NCBI RefSeq assembly: GCF_015163075.1
Contig: NZ_JADDXU010000001.1
Coordinates: 682,001-746,000, forward strand
Origin: Streptomyces justiciae
Lineage (GTDB): Bacteria; Actinomycetota; Actinomycetes; Streptomycetales; Streptomycetaceae
Length of the DNA: 64,000 bases
Reading direction: 5' to 3'
Position numbers and translations under genes: made by a program. The notes beneath the pieces were generated by a model. It was given only the letters and a program-made list of their open reading frames with translations, was not told the origin of the DNA and did no database searches. Position 1 is the stretch's first letter, and each line of letters starts with the position of its first letter. Of this stretch, positions 1-10,058 are shown piece after piece.

Positions 1-281
1 CCCTCGGCGCGGACCTTCTTCCCGGGCAGCTCGGTGCGGTGCTTCGCGTCGTAGAGGGTGCGGTGCGGCTTGCCGGCCTCCGCGCCGAGCGGCGCGGCGA
101 CGGACGGGGCGCCGACGACCGTGGTCAGCCGGCGGTGGGTGCGCTCGAAGGCGTCGCGTTCCAGGGTCCTGCGCGCGGGATCGGCGAGCGCGGGGTCCTC
201 GGCCTGAGCCAGCTTGTCGAGGACGTGCGGCGGTACGACGGTGCAGAAGACGGGCTCGAAGCCCCCGTTGGTCTTCGTCAT
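1..281 (-). CDS. M4-family neutral metallopeptidase, N-terminal part (runs off window)
   Basis: The first 93 residues of a protein that continues beyond the window edge. The start is ATG at 281, preceded by AAGGG with an 8-nt spacer. The visible part has the pattern of the propeptide of protealysin-like M4 zinc metalloproteases: CTVVPPHVLDKLA at residues 13-25, an amphipathic Arg/Glu-rich helix around 36-52, and RTLYDAK (74-80) followed by LPGKKVRAEG, which in the family marks the approach to the mature enzyme. No signal peptide is visible, as in protealysin-type enzymes. The HExxH zinc site would lie outside the window, so catalytic competence cannot be judged. It is divergent from leuA. The family call is from motif recognition only. 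Confidence 0.72.
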   Translation of the reverse strand, partial: MTKTNGGFEPVFCTVVPPHVLDKLAQAEDPALADPARRTLERDAFERTHRRLTTVVGAPSVAAPLGAEAGKPHRTLYDAKHRTELPGKKVRAE

Positions 282-368
282 GCCCGGCACCCTTGCACTG
301 CGTTATGCCGCTGTCACTACCCGCAACCATGATTGGTGAAATATACGGACAGCAGGGCGCACGCTCCG

Positions 369-392
369 TGACGAAGTGGTATGACGAAGTGG
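369..392 (+). repeat. 11-bp tandem direct repeat upstream of leuA
   Basis: TGACGAAGTGG occurs at 369-379 and again at 382-392, spaced 13 bp start to start, in the divergent region between the protease and leuA genes. The spacing is close to one helical turn, so it could be a binding site, but no matching regulator is recognised. The rest of 282-495 holds no convincing gene. Confidence 0.4.
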
Positions 393-479
393 CGTGGCGC
401 ACTTTTTGTCCGGTTCCCTGTTATTCGTCACCCGGGTCCCGCATGCTGATACAGCGCCCCGCATCCGAACCGGCTCGGC

Positions 480-485
480 TAGCAT
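480..485 (+). promoter_or_regulatory. candidate -10 element for the leuA transcript
   Basis: TAGCAT at 480-485 resembles an actinobacterial -10 hexamer. It would place the transcription start near 491-492, only about four bases before the leader-peptide ATG at 496. That fits the absence of a ribosome binding site before that ATG (leaderless translation). No good -35 element is seen. Confidence 0.35.
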
Positions 486-495
486 GCTTCGCATC

Positions 496-2345
<1,850 letters not shown>

Positions 2346-2374
2346 GAGGGTGCCGCGCGGGGTTGGGTGCCGGG

Positions 2375-2416
2375 TGCGGCGCCGTTGTGGCTGGTCGCGC
2401 AGTTCCCCGCGCCCCT
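2375..2416 (-). repeat. GGAA-tetraloop intergenic repeat, copy A
   Basis: One of six copies of a repeat whose core, read on this strand, is AGGGGCGCGGGGAACTGCGC followed by GACCAGCCAC. GCGCGG and CTGCGC form a 6-bp stem (one G-U pair) capped by GGAA, a GNRA tetraloop. Across its 42 bp, copy A differs from copy E (45315-45356) at one base. It lies 30 nt after the leuA stop. Confidence 0.85.
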
Positions 2417-2609
2417 GAGGGCATCATCCCCACCCGCGTTTTCCAGGTCCCGTCCGCTGTTCTTCTGCGGGCGGGACCCGGTCGTTTCCGGCCATCTCGC
2501 TGTGCAGGTCACGGAAAGGTCTCGTCCTGGGTGCTGACTGGGGGTCTCCGATGTGGCTAACATCACGCCAGCGCGGCGATGTTGCCGTGCGGTTACGCGG
2601 AGGTGTGAC

Positions 2610-3305
2610 GTGCTGCCAGGACGGGGACGAAACGACCGTGCCGCCAGGCCTGCGCGCATGCTGGGCACGCGTACCGCATGGACGCCCGTGGGCGACGGGG
2701 AGTTCTTCTGCCCGGGATGTGGCGGGGACCGCAACTACCAGCGCTTGACCGGGCGCCGCCGCTTCACCCTCCTCGGCGTCCCCGTGATGCCCCGTGGCGA
2801 GACCGGGCCGGTCGTCGAATGCGCCGCCTGTCGCCGCCACTTCGGCACCGACGTCCTCGACCACCCCACCACCGTCCGCTTCTCCGCGATGCTCCGCGAC
2901 GCCGTCCACACCGTCGCCCTCGCGGTCCTCGCCGCGGGCGGCACCTGTTCGCGTACGGCGCTGGAGGCGGCCGCGGTCACCGTTCGTGCCGCCGGGTTCG
3001 ACGACTGTACGGAGGACCAGCTCGGTGCGCTGGTGGAGGCGCTGGCCGCCGACACCGGGCGGGTCTTCGGCGAGCCCTGCGGGGCGGGGCTGGCGATCGA
3101 GCTGCACGAGGCGCTCGACCCGCTGGCGCCGCATCTGGCACCGGCCGGGCGGGAGTCGATCCTGCTCCAGGGGGCGCGGATCGCCCTCGCCGACGGCCCC
3201 TACACCCCCGCCGAGCGCGACGCACTGGCCACGGTCGGCGCCGCCCTCACCATCTGCGCCGACGACGTCACGCGGCTGCTGGCCGCGGCGCGGACACCGT
3301 CGTAG
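2610..3305 (+). CDS. TerB-like protein with N-terminal zinc ribbon
   Basis: The start is taken as GTG 2610 because GGAGG (2599-2603) lies 6 nt before it; an upstream GTG at 2553 and ATG 2658 are less well supported. The 231-residue product has two Cys pairs, CPGC (C34, C37) and CAAC (C71, C74), which make a likely zinc ribbon. An all-helical, Asp/Glu-containing C-terminal region (about 90-231) resembles the tellurite-resistance TerB fold, including ALADGPYTPAERDAL, the acidic loop typical of TerB. Proteins of this kind are common single genes in Streptomyces; biochemical function is unknown and tellurite resistance should not be assumed. Upstream TAACAT at 2558-2563 could be a -10 element. 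Confidence 0.72.
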   Translation: MLPGRGRNDRAARPARMLGTRTAWTPVGDGEFFCPGCGGDRNYQRLTGRRRFTLLGVPVMPRGETGPVVECAACRRHFGTDVLDHPTTVRFSAMLRDAVHTVALAVLAAGGTCSRTALEAAAVTVRAAGFDDCTEDQLGALVEALAADTGRVFGEPCGAGLAIELHEALDPLAPHLAPAGRESILLQGARIALADGPYTPAERDALATVGAALTICADDVTRLLAAARTPS

Positions 3306-3313
3306 GTCCCTCG

Positions 3314-3331
3314 TTACTCCCCAGGGAGTAA
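3314..3331 (+). promoter_or_regulatory. palindromic operator candidate upstream of the MMPL operon
   Basis: TTACTCCC (3314-3321) and GGGAGTAA (3324-3331) form a perfect 8-bp inverted repeat with a 2-nt centre. A further half-site, TAGTAAC (inverse GTTACTA), lies near 3353-3359. Half-sites of the form GTTACT in the promoter region of an operon that encodes a NarL-type response regulator suggest autoregulation. It could instead be a short terminator for the TerB-like gene. Confidence 0.4.
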
Positions 3332-3451
3332 TCCGGGCCCTGTACCGCCCTCCGTAGTAACCCCCAACTCGCCCTTCCGCCCGACGAATCCGCCCCCGCC
3401 CGCCGGGAGTCTGGACACGACCCAGACATCCGACCGGAGGGAGGCCCGTCG

Positions 3452-5539
3452 ATGGGGGCCGCAAGGACATCCGCACGACGACGGCGTGCCGTGCCCTGGG
3501 TGATGCTCGGGCTGTGGATCGCCGTGCTGGCGATCGCCTCGCCGTTCGCCTCGAAGCTCGCCGACGTCCAGCACGACCGGGCCGTCGACTATCTGCCCGC
3601 GAGCGCCGACTCGACGCAGGTCGCCAAGATCCAGGACCGGCTGCCCGGCGGCGAGGCCACCGAGATGGTCGTCGTCTACCACCGCGACAGCGGCCTGACC
3701 GCCGCCGACAAGGCGACCGCCGCCGCGCAGATCGACCGGATCGCGGGCGCGCACCAGCTCACCGGCCGACCGCAGGGCGTCCCGTCCAAGGACGGCACCA
3801 CCCTGATGTACCCGGTGGCGAGCACCGAGCCCGGCACCGACGAGAAGGCACGCGACGAGCTCGTCAACGACGTACGGGACATCGCGCACAGCGAGGGCGG
3901 GCTGAGCGTCGACGTGGGCGGCACGGGAGCCCTCCAGACCGACGCGGCCGAGGTCTACAACTCGCTCGGCGGGCCGCTGCTCTACACCACCGCCGGGGTC
4001 GTGGCCCTGCTGCTGATCCTGATCTACCGCAGCCCGGTCCTGTGGCTGGTGCCGCTCGCCGTCGCCGGCCTCGCCGACTACCTGTCGATGGGCGTGGCGT
4101 ACGGCCTCAACCAGGCGTTCGGCACCGCCGTGACGGGCGCCAGCTCCGGCATCATGACGATCCTCGTGTTCGGCGCGGGCACCGACTACGCGCTGCTGCT
4201 CGTCTCCCGGTACCGCGAGGAGCTGCGGCGCTTCGAGCGGCCGTACGACGCGATGGTCGCCGCGCTCAAGGGCTGCGGCCCGGCGGTGCTGGCCTCGTCC
4301 GGCACGGTCGCCGCAGGCCTGCTCTGCCTGCTCGCCGCCGACCTCAACTCCAGCCGCGGCATGGGCCCGCTCGGCACGGTCGGCATCCTGTGCGCGCTGG
4401 CCGCCATGCTGACCCTGCTGCCCGCGGTCCTCGTCCTGCTCGGCCGCCGCGTCTTCTGGCCCCTCGTGCCGCGCTACGGCAGCACCCCCAAGGCCCGCCG
4501 CTCCCTGTTCGCGGCGATGGGCAGCTCGGCCGAGCGGCGGCCCCTGGCCGTGCTCGCCTCCGGCGCGGTCCTGCTGGGCGCGCTGGCCCTCGGGGCGCTG
4601 AACCTGCCCGGCGCCCTCAAGCAGGAGGACTCCTTCACCACCAAGCCCGACGCGGTCGCCGCCATGGAAACCCTGGCCAAGGCCTATCCCGAGCAGGGCA
4701 CCCAGCCGCTCACCGTCCTCGCCCCCACCGACAAGGCCGACACCGTGCTCGGCGAGGTCCGGGACACCCGGGGCGTCGCCGCCGCGGAGCGCGGGCGCAG
4801 CGGGGACGGCTGGACGGAGATCACGGTCGCCACGACCTCCGCCCCCCAGTCGGCGGGCGAGACGGCGACCATCGAGGCCCTGCGCGACCGCCTCGACGAC
4901 TCGCTGGTCGGCGGGGCCAGTGCCCAGCAGCTCGACCTCGCGGACACCAACGCCCGCGACCGCATGATCGTCGTACCGCTCGTCCTCGTCTCCGTCCTGC
5001 TGATCCTGATCGCGCTGCTGCGGTCGGTGGTCGCGCCGCTGATCCTGGTCGGCGCCGTGGTCGCGGTGTGGGGTGCGGCGCTCGGTATCGGCGGGCTGGT
5101 CTTCGGGCCGGTGTTCGGCTTCGAGGGCACGGACCCGGGGCTCGGCCTGCTGTCCTTCGTCTTCCTGGTGGCGCTCGGCGTCGACTACGGCATCTTCCTG
5201 ATGCACCGGATGCGGGAGGAGTCGCTGAAGGGCACCGAACCGGTGGCGGCGGCGCTGACCGCGCTGCGGACGACCGGTGGCGTCATCGCCTCCGCCGGCA
5301 TGGTCCTCGCCGCGACCTTCGCGGTGCTCACCAACATGCCGCTGGTCAGCCTCGTCGAGCTCGGCTTCGTCATCGCGGTCGGCGTCCTGCTCGACACCTT
5401 CCTGGTCCGCACCTACCTGGTGACCAGCGCCGCCGTCGCGCTGCGCCGCAAGGTGTGGTGGCCGGGCGCCCTGTCCCGCGAGCCCGAGCCACCGACCCCG
5501 CCGAAGGAGCCGGAGCCCGTGGCGGCGGTGACGCACTGA
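3452..5539 (+). CDS. MMPL-family (RND-type) membrane transporter
   Basis: A 695-residue inner-membrane protein with the MMPL layout. A Lys/Arg-rich N-terminus is followed by one membrane helix (about 15-35) and an extracytoplasmic domain (about 40-165). Five clustered helices come next (about 170-330, including GAGTDYALLLVSRYREEL, the conserved RND motif on helix 4). The second half repeats the arrangement and contains VALGVDYGIFLMHRMREE. Family members use the proton gradient to export lipids or lipophilic drugs. The start ATG has a strong GGAGGGAGG site 7 nt upstream. The kinase and response regulator genes follow after short gaps, so this is probably a three-gene operon in which the two-component system senses stress or substrate and controls the exporter. 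The substrate is unknown. Confidence 0.9.
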   Translation: MGAARTSARRRRAVPWVMLGLWIAVLAIASPFASKLADVQHDRAVDYLPASADSTQVAKIQDRLPGGEATEMVVVYHRDSGLTAADKATAAAQIDRIAGAHQLTGRPQGVPSKDGTTLMYPVASTEPGTDEKARDELVNDVRDIAHSEGGLSVDVGGTGALQTDAAEVYNSLGGPLLYTTAGVVALLLILIYRSPVLWLVPLAVAGLADYLSMGVAYGLNQAFGTAVTGASSGIMTILVFGAGTDYALLLVSRYREELRRFERPYDAMVAALKGCGPAVLASSGTVAAGLLCLLAADLNSSRGMGPLGTVGILCALAAMLTLLPAVLVLLGRRVFWPLVPRYGSTPKARRSLFAAMGSSAERRPLAVLASGAVLLGALALGALNLPGALKQEDSFTTKPDAVAAMETLAKAYPEQGTQPLTVLAPTDKADTVLGEVRDTRGVAAAERGRSGDGWTEITVATTSAPQSAGETATIEALRDRLDDSLVGGASAQQLDLADTNARDRMIVVPLVLVSVLLILIALLRSVVAPLILVGAVVAVWGAALGIGGLVFGPVFGFEGTDPGLGLLSFVFLVALGVDYGIFLMHRMREESLKGTEPVAAALTALRTTGGVIASAGMVLAATFAVLTNMPLVSLVELGFVIAVGVLLDTFLVRTYLVTSAAVALRRKVWWPGALSREPEPPTPPKEPEPVAAVTH

Positions 5540-5601
5540 ACGGAACCGACCGGCGCCCCTCCTCTCCCGGAGGGGCGCCGTCCCGTCGGAGGATGACCCT
5601 C

Positions 5602-6843
5602 ATGCACCTCACCACGACCCCGGTGCGGCCACGCCTCGGCGAACGCGTCACGGCGACGCTCACCCGCGACCCCAGGACCGCGCCGCACGCCACCCGCAAC
5701 GACGCGGTGCTGGCGGCCGTGCTCGCCGCCCTCGCCGCGGTCCTCGCGGCCTTCACCGACACGCTCCGCCACCCCGACGCTCTGGGCTGGACGCTGCTGA
5801 TCGCCGCCCATGTGCCGCTGGTGTGGCGCAGGCGGCGGCCGCTGCTGGTGCTCGCCGCGGTGGTGGTGCTCGTCATCCCGTACCACGCCCTCGACAACAA
5901 CCACGGCGCGCCCGTCCCCGCCTCGCTCGTCGCGCTCTACACGGTCACCGTCACCCAGCGCCCCGCCCGCTCGATCCTGGTCGGCGCCGCGGGCCTCGCC
6001 CTCTCCGTGACCGTGATGTTCACCTTCGGCGACCACAAACAGGTCCCCGACCTGGTGCGCACCTACGGCTGGGTGCTCGCCGTCCTCTTCATCGGCATCG
6101 ACGTCCGCTACTACCGCCAGTACGTCGCCTCCCTCGTCGAACGCGCCGAACGGGCCGAACGCACCCGAGAGGAGGAGGCGCGGCGCCGGGTCGCCGAGGA
6201 ACGTCTGCGGATCGCCCGCGACCTGCACGACCTCCTCGCCCACACCATCACCCTCATCGGCGTCCAGACCTCGGTGGCCGCGCACGTCCTGGCCGCCGAC
6301 CCCGAACGCCTGGACCGGGAGACGATCGCCAAGGCCCTCAACGACATCGCCGACACCTGCCGCACGGCCCGCGGCGAGCTGCGTACGACGCTGGAGGTGC
6401 TGCGCGAACAGGGCGCCGCCGCCGGGGAGGCCCGCGGCCCGCTGCCCGGCCTCGACGGCGTCCCCGACCTGGTGGAGGCGGCACGGCTGGCGGGGGCCAG
6501 GGTCCTGGAGACCGTACGGGTCGGCGAGGCGCCGCCGCCCGCCGTGGGGGCCGCGGCCTACCGGATCGTGCAGGAGGCGCTGACGAACGCGGTACGCCAT
6601 GCCGGGCCGGAGCCCGCGGTGCGGGTCTCGCTGTACGAGGAGCAGGGCGCCCTGCGGGTGTCGGTGAGCGACGACGGCAAGACGGTCGGAGTCGGCTCGG
6701 CGGGCGCCGGCTTCGGGCTGGTCGGGATGCGGGAGAGGGCGCGCAGCGTGGGTGGCACACTCGACGCGGGGCCGCGGGCGGGGGGCGGCTTCGAGGTGAC
6801 GGCGGTGCTGCCGCTCAGGGGTGCTCTGGAGGGGGCCGGATGA
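5602..6843 (+). CDS. NarL-type sensor histidine kinase
   Basis: 413 residues if translation begins at ATG 5602, which has GGAGG (5588-5592) 9 nt upstream; ATG 5593 is too close to that site. About five membrane helices fill residues 35-170. A short coiled segment rich in Arg/Glu (178-200) leads to the HisKA_3 dimerisation helix with the phospho-acceptor in ARDLHDLLAHT (H209). The HATPase domain has the N-box-like EALTNAVRHAG and a glycine-rich lid (GAGFGLVGMRERA). It autophosphorylates and hands phosphate to the response regulator encoded next, whose start overlaps its stop by ATGA. The membrane-embedded sensor region suggests it detects membrane-associated stimuli, but the signal is unknown. 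Confidence 0.93.
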   Translation: MHLTTTPVRPRLGERVTATLTRDPRTAPHATRNDAVLAAVLAALAAVLAAFTDTLRHPDALGWTLLIAAHVPLVWRRRRPLLVLAAVVVLVIPYHALDNNHGAPVPASLVALYTVTVTQRPARSILVGAAGLALSVTVMFTFGDHKQVPDLVRTYGWVLAVLFIGIDVRYYRQYVASLVERAERAERTREEEARRRVAEERLRIARDLHDLLAHTITLIGVQTSVAAHVLAADPERLDRETIAKALNDIADTCRTARGELRTTLEVLREQGAAAGEARGPLPGLDGVPDLVEAARLAGARVLETVRVGEAPPPAVGAAAYRIVQEALTNAVRHAGPEPAVRVSLYEEQGALRVSVSDDGKTVGVGSAGAGFGLVGMRERARSVGGTLDAGPRAGGGFEVTAVLPLRGALEGAG

Positions 6844-7508
6844 CGATCCGCGTACTGCTTGCGGACGACCAGACGCTCGTACGGGCCGCGTTCGCGATGC
6901 TCGTCGAGTCGGCGGGGGACATGGAGGTCGTGGGCGAGGCGGGCACCGGCCGGGAGGCGGTGGAACTGGCCCGGGGCGCGCGTGCCGACCTGATCGTGAT
7001 GGACATCCGGATGCCGGACCTCGACGGCATCGAGGCGACCCGGCTGATCGCGGCGGACCCCGACCTGGCCGGGGTGAAGGTGCTGGTCCTCACGACGTAC
7101 GACACGGACGAGAACATCGTGGAGGCGCTCAGGGCGGGGGCGTCCGGGTTCCTGGTGAAGGACACGAGACCGGCGGAGATGCTGGAGGCGATCCGGACGG
7201 TGGCGGCGGGGGAGTCGCTCCTGTCCCCGGGGCCGACGGCGCGGTTGATCGCCCGCCTGTTGAGCAGTCCGACGGCGACAACTCCGGTGGCGGGCGGGCC
7301 GGAGTGTCTGTCCGAGCGGGAGCGGGAGGTGCTGACGCTGGTGGGGCGGGGGCTCAACAACGCGGAGATCGGGGAGGCGTTGGGGCTGAGCCCGTTGACC
7401 GCGAAGACCCATGTCAGCCGGATCATGGGGAAGTTGGGGGCGCGGGACCGGGCGCAGCTGGTGATCGTGGCGTACGAGTCCGGGATGGTCACCCCCGGGG
7501 GCGTGTAG
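6840..7508 (+). CDS. NarL/LuxR-family response regulator
   Basis: A 222-residue DNA-binding response regulator that overlaps the kinase gene by 4 nt (ATGA), so the two are translationally coupled. The receiver domain (1-120) has the acidic pocket at D9-D10, the phosphorylation site D55 in IVMDIRMP, the conserved Thr in VLTTYD and the Lys in LVKD. The C-terminal LuxR-type helix-turn-helix (about 155-215) reads LSEREREVLTLVGRGLNNAE and continues to AKTHVSRIMGKL. It is the natural partner of the HisKA_3 kinase and the best candidate to bind the palindromic half-sites at 3314-3359. Confidence 0.95.
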   Translation: MTIRVLLADDQTLVRAAFAMLVESAGDMEVVGEAGTGREAVELARGARADLIVMDIRMPDLDGIEATRLIAADPDLAGVKVLVLTTYDTDENIVEALRAGASGFLVKDTRPAEMLEAIRTVAAGESLLSPGPTARLIARLLSSPTATTPVAGGPECLSEREREVLTLVGRGLNNAEIGEALGLSPLTAKTHVSRIMGKLGARDRAQLVIVAYESGMVTPGGV

Positions 7509-7533
7509 CCGTGGGCGATCGGCCGACCCACCC

Positions 7534-8469
7534 CTACAACAGCCCCGCCTCCGCCAAGAACCTCCCCACCTCCGCAACCTCCCCCTCCGACAAGCCCACT
7601 TGAGGCTCAGCCGTCACCGGGCACGCGATGACCCCCCGCAGATACAGCGCCGCCTTGAACGCCCCCAGCGCCGCCGACGATCCCCCCATCCGCCCGGGGT
7701 CCCCGACCTTCACCATCCCGAACAGCCCGCACAGCCGCTCCTGTTCGGCGCGGGCCGCGGTCCAGTCGCCCGCCTGGCACAGCTGGTAGAGGCGGACGTA
7801 ACCCTCGGGGTCGACGTTCGCCAACCCCGGCACCGCGCCCTGTGCCCCCGCCGCCAGTGCCGAGTCGACGAACAGCTCGGAACCCGTCAACGCCGAGAAC
7901 CCGGCGAGGTCGGGGTGGGCCCGTAGGCCCCGCAGGACGTCACGGAACGCCGCCAGGTCGCCGCTGGAGTCCTTCAGACCCGCCAGGACGCCGTCCGCCG
8001 CCAGCTCCAGCACCACTTCCGCCGGGAGTTTCGTGTGGACGCCGCTCGGGAGGTCGTACGCGATGACCGGCACCTCGGCCGTCGCCGCGAGGAGGCGGTA
8101 GTGGCGGGTGATCTCCGCCGGGTGGGTGCGGGTGTAGAACGGTGCCGTCGCCACCACCGCGTCCGCGCCCGCCGCCGTCACCGCCCGGACATGCTCCCGC
8201 ACTCTCGGCGTCGTCATGTCGATGACGCCGGCCAGAACCGGCAGCCGCCCGCCCACGTGACCCGTCACCGCCCGCACCACCAACTCCCGCTGCCCGTCGG
8301 TGAGATACGCCGCCTCCGACGACGTACCGAGCACGAACAGCCCGTGCACCCCCGCCTCCAGCAAGTGGTCGACCAGGCGGAGCAGCGAGGGGACGTCCAC
8401 CTCGCCGTCCGGCGTCAGCGGGGTGCAGACGGGGGGTACGACGCCGGTCAGCGGGGCGGGGATGGTCAT
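7534..8469 (-). CDS. dihydrodipicolinate synthase family protein (DapA-like aldolase)
   Basis: A 311-residue TIM-barrel class I aldolase-like protein. The start is ATG 8469, with AGGGAG a few bases upstream. It has the Schiff-base lysine in GLKDSSGD (K166), the proton-relay tyrosine in AYDLPSG (Y138) and the GTSSEA phosphate/carboxylate loop (48-53), where true DapA has GTTGE. Those changes, and its isolation from lysine genes, argue for a different keto-acid substrate (as in the sialate lyase, KDG aldolase or 4-hydroxy-oxoglutarate aldolase relatives) rather than lysine synthesis. It is convergent with the response regulator gene and upstream of a divergent phosphatase gene. Confidence 0.85.
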   Translation of the reverse strand: MTIPAPLTGVVPPVCTPLTPDGEVDVPSLLRLVDHLLEAGVHGLFVLGTSSEAAYLTDGQRELVVRAVTGHVGGRLPVLAGVIDMTTPRVREHVRAVTAAGADAVVATAPFYTRTHPAEITRHYRLLAATAEVPVIAYDLPSGVHTKLPAEVVLELAADGVLAGLKDSSGDLAAFRDVLRGLRAHPDLAGFSALTGSELFVDSALAAGAQGAVPGLANVDPEGYVRLYQLCQAGDWTAARAEQERLCGLFGMVKVGDPGRMGGSSAALGAFKAALYLRGVIACPVTAEPQVGLSEGEVAEVGRFLAEAGLL

Positions 8470-8626
8470 GGAGGCTCCCTGTCGTCGTGGAAGAGGAGAG
8501 GAGAGGAGATTCTTACGAGGGGCGCATGTCGTTCGCGAACCCAGCGCCGCCCGGGCGGTGGATGTGATGCCCTGGGCGGTGGGTGCGCCGCTTCGGGTGG
8601 CGCCGCGAGCGGTGGAGGCGGCGGGC

Positions 8627-9070
8627 ATGGCAAGGGCTGAGTGGGGCGACGGCGCGGACGGTGTGCTGCGGCTGCCGTCGGGGAGGCTGGTGCGTGGCCG
8701 GGGGCTGCGGCACCCCCTCCCGCCGGGGGCGCCGACCCCGTCGTACGGCCTCTATCTCCTCGGTCACCGGCCACCGGCCGTCCCCTGGGAGTCGCGCTGG
8801 CTGCGCTGGCCCGACTTCCGGCTGCCCGCCGATCGCGCGGACGCCCGCGACGCGCTCACCGAAGTGTGGGAGCGGGCCGCGGGCGAGCGCGTCGAGGTCG
8901 CCTGCGGGGGCGGACGCGGGCGTACGGGGACGGCGCTGGCGTGTCTGGCCGTACTGGACGGCGTACCGCCCGGCGAGGCCGTCGCGTACGTCCGCGCGCA
9001 CTACCACCGGGGTGCGGTGGAGACGCCATGGCAGCGGCGCTATGTGCGGCGGTTCAGGCCGGACCGGTGA
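8627..9070 (+). CDS. small protein phosphatase with CX5R motif
   Basis: A 147-residue protein starting at ATG 8627, with GGAGG (8614-8618) 8 nt before it; longer upstream frames would run into the divergent aldolase gene. It carries the cysteine-phosphatase signature VACGGGRGRTG with nucleophile C93 and R99, and a WPDF loop whose D63 is the likely general acid. Both place it in the protein-tyrosine/dual-specificity phosphatase superfamily. The short length suggests a minimal catalytic domain acting in the cytoplasm. The substrate is unknown. Its end overlaps the beta-lactamase gene tail-to-tail by 17 nt. Confidence 0.8.
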   Translation: MARAEWGDGADGVLRLPSGRLVRGRGLRHPLPPGAPTPSYGLYLLGHRPPAVPWESRWLRWPDFRLPADRADARDALTEVWERAAGERVEVACGGGRGRTGTALACLAVLDGVPPGEAVAYVRAHYHRGAVETPWQRRYVRRFRPDR

Positions 9071-9875
9071 GGGTGTCCGCCAGCAGGGCCGCCGTGTCGC
9101 GGATCAGTACGTCGTCCCGTACGGCGTCCTGCGCGGGCATGGTCGTCAGGACGGCCAGCAGGAGCGGCGTGCCGTCCTCGGTCCAGGCGATGCCGACGTT
9201 GTTGTTGGTGCCGTAGGAACCGCCGCCCGTCTTGTCGGCGACCGTCCACGTCGTCGGCAGACCGGCGCGCAGGCGGGTGCCGCTCGTGGTGTTGCTGCGG
9301 AGCCAGTGGGTGAGCAGTGCGCGGTCCGGGCCGTCGAGGGCGTCGCCGAGGACCAGTCGGCCGTATGTCCGGCCGATCGCGTACGGGCTCGTCGTGTCCG
9401 TGATCCGCCATGGCTCGGCCGAGTTGAGCTCCGTCTCCCAGCGGTCCAGGCGGGTCACCCGGTCGCCCAGGGAGCGGGCGAAGCGGGTGATGGCGGTGGG
9501 GCCGCCGAGTTCGCGCAGGAGGAGGTTGCCGGCGCCGTTGTCGCTGAACGTGATGGCCACCTCGGCGAGTTCGGCGACCGTCATGCCGTCGGCGAGGTGC
9601 TCCCGCGTCTTGTCGGAGCCCTCCTTCGGCAGGTCGGCGTCCGTGTAGTGGATGCGGCGGGACAGGAACTCGCCGTCGCGGTCGAGGTCGCGCAGCACGG
9701 CGGCGGACGCGAGGGTCTTGAAGAGCGAGCACATCGGGAAGAGTTCGTCGGCGCGGTGGCGGACGGTCCGGCCGGTGGCGAGGTTGCGGGCGAACACGCC
9801 CAGGCGGGCCCCGTGTCGAGCCTCCAGCTCGCGCAGGCCCTTGGCGGTGGAGGCGTGTGCGGGTGCGCTCGTCAT
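9054..9875 (-). CDS. class A beta-lactamase
   Basis: From ATG 9875 the protein has 273 residues with all class A hallmarks: catalytic serine in S50-L-F-K53, the S111-D-N113 loop, the omega-loop ExxLN motif (E147 to N151 in WETELN) and K215-T-G. It should hydrolyse beta-lactam rings outside the membrane. Oddly, ATG 9875 gives no signal peptide. The same frame continues upstream to encode ILARRTLLTAATATAAALM (9929 to 9873), ahead of TSAPAHA, a good twin-arginine-like signal. A strong AAGGAG (9941-9936) lies 6 nt before an ATC codon at 9929, and no ATG, GTG or TTG occurs there. The next codon is TTA, a rare bldA-dependent leucine codon. The true start may therefore be 9929 with a non-standard codon, or secretion has been lost by mutation. 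Confidence 0.9.
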   Translation of the reverse strand: MTSAPAHASTAKGLRELEARHGARLGVFARNLATGRTVRHRADELFPMCSLFKTLASAAVLRDLDRDGEFLSRRIHYTDADLPKEGSDKTREHLADGMTVAELAEVAITFSDNGAGNLLLRELGGPTAITRFARSLGDRVTRLDRWETELNSAEPWRITDTTSPYAIGRTYGRLVLGDALDGPDRALLTHWLRSNTTSGTRLRAGLPTTWTVADKTGGGSYGTNNNVGIAWTEDGTPLLLAVLTTMPAQDAVRDDVLIRDTAALLADTLTGPA

Positions 9876-9958
9876 GAGGGCGGCGGCGGTGGCTGTGGCG
9901 GCGGTGAGAAGGGTTCGGCGGGCTAAGATCGGGCTCTCCTTCGGTCGGCGGGTGTCAA

Positions 9959-9976
9959 CGATCTCTGCAGTGATCG
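9959..9976 (+). promoter_or_regulatory. imperfect palindrome in the beta-lactamase/hydrolase divergent promoter
   Basis: CGATCTCTGCAGTGATCG is an 18-bp palindrome with one mismatched position per arm, centred on CTGCAG. It sits 30 nt upstream of the beta-lactamase ribosome binding site and about 80 nt before the divergent hydrolase gene. It is a possible operator for either gene; no regulator is encoded beside it. Confidence 0.35.
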
Positions 9977-10058
9977 ACGCCGTACGTCATTCCTTGGTTG
10001 CGGGGGCGTAGACCTTCGGGGGACGGCGGTGCGGGCGCGGGGTCGCCACAGTGGCCGT

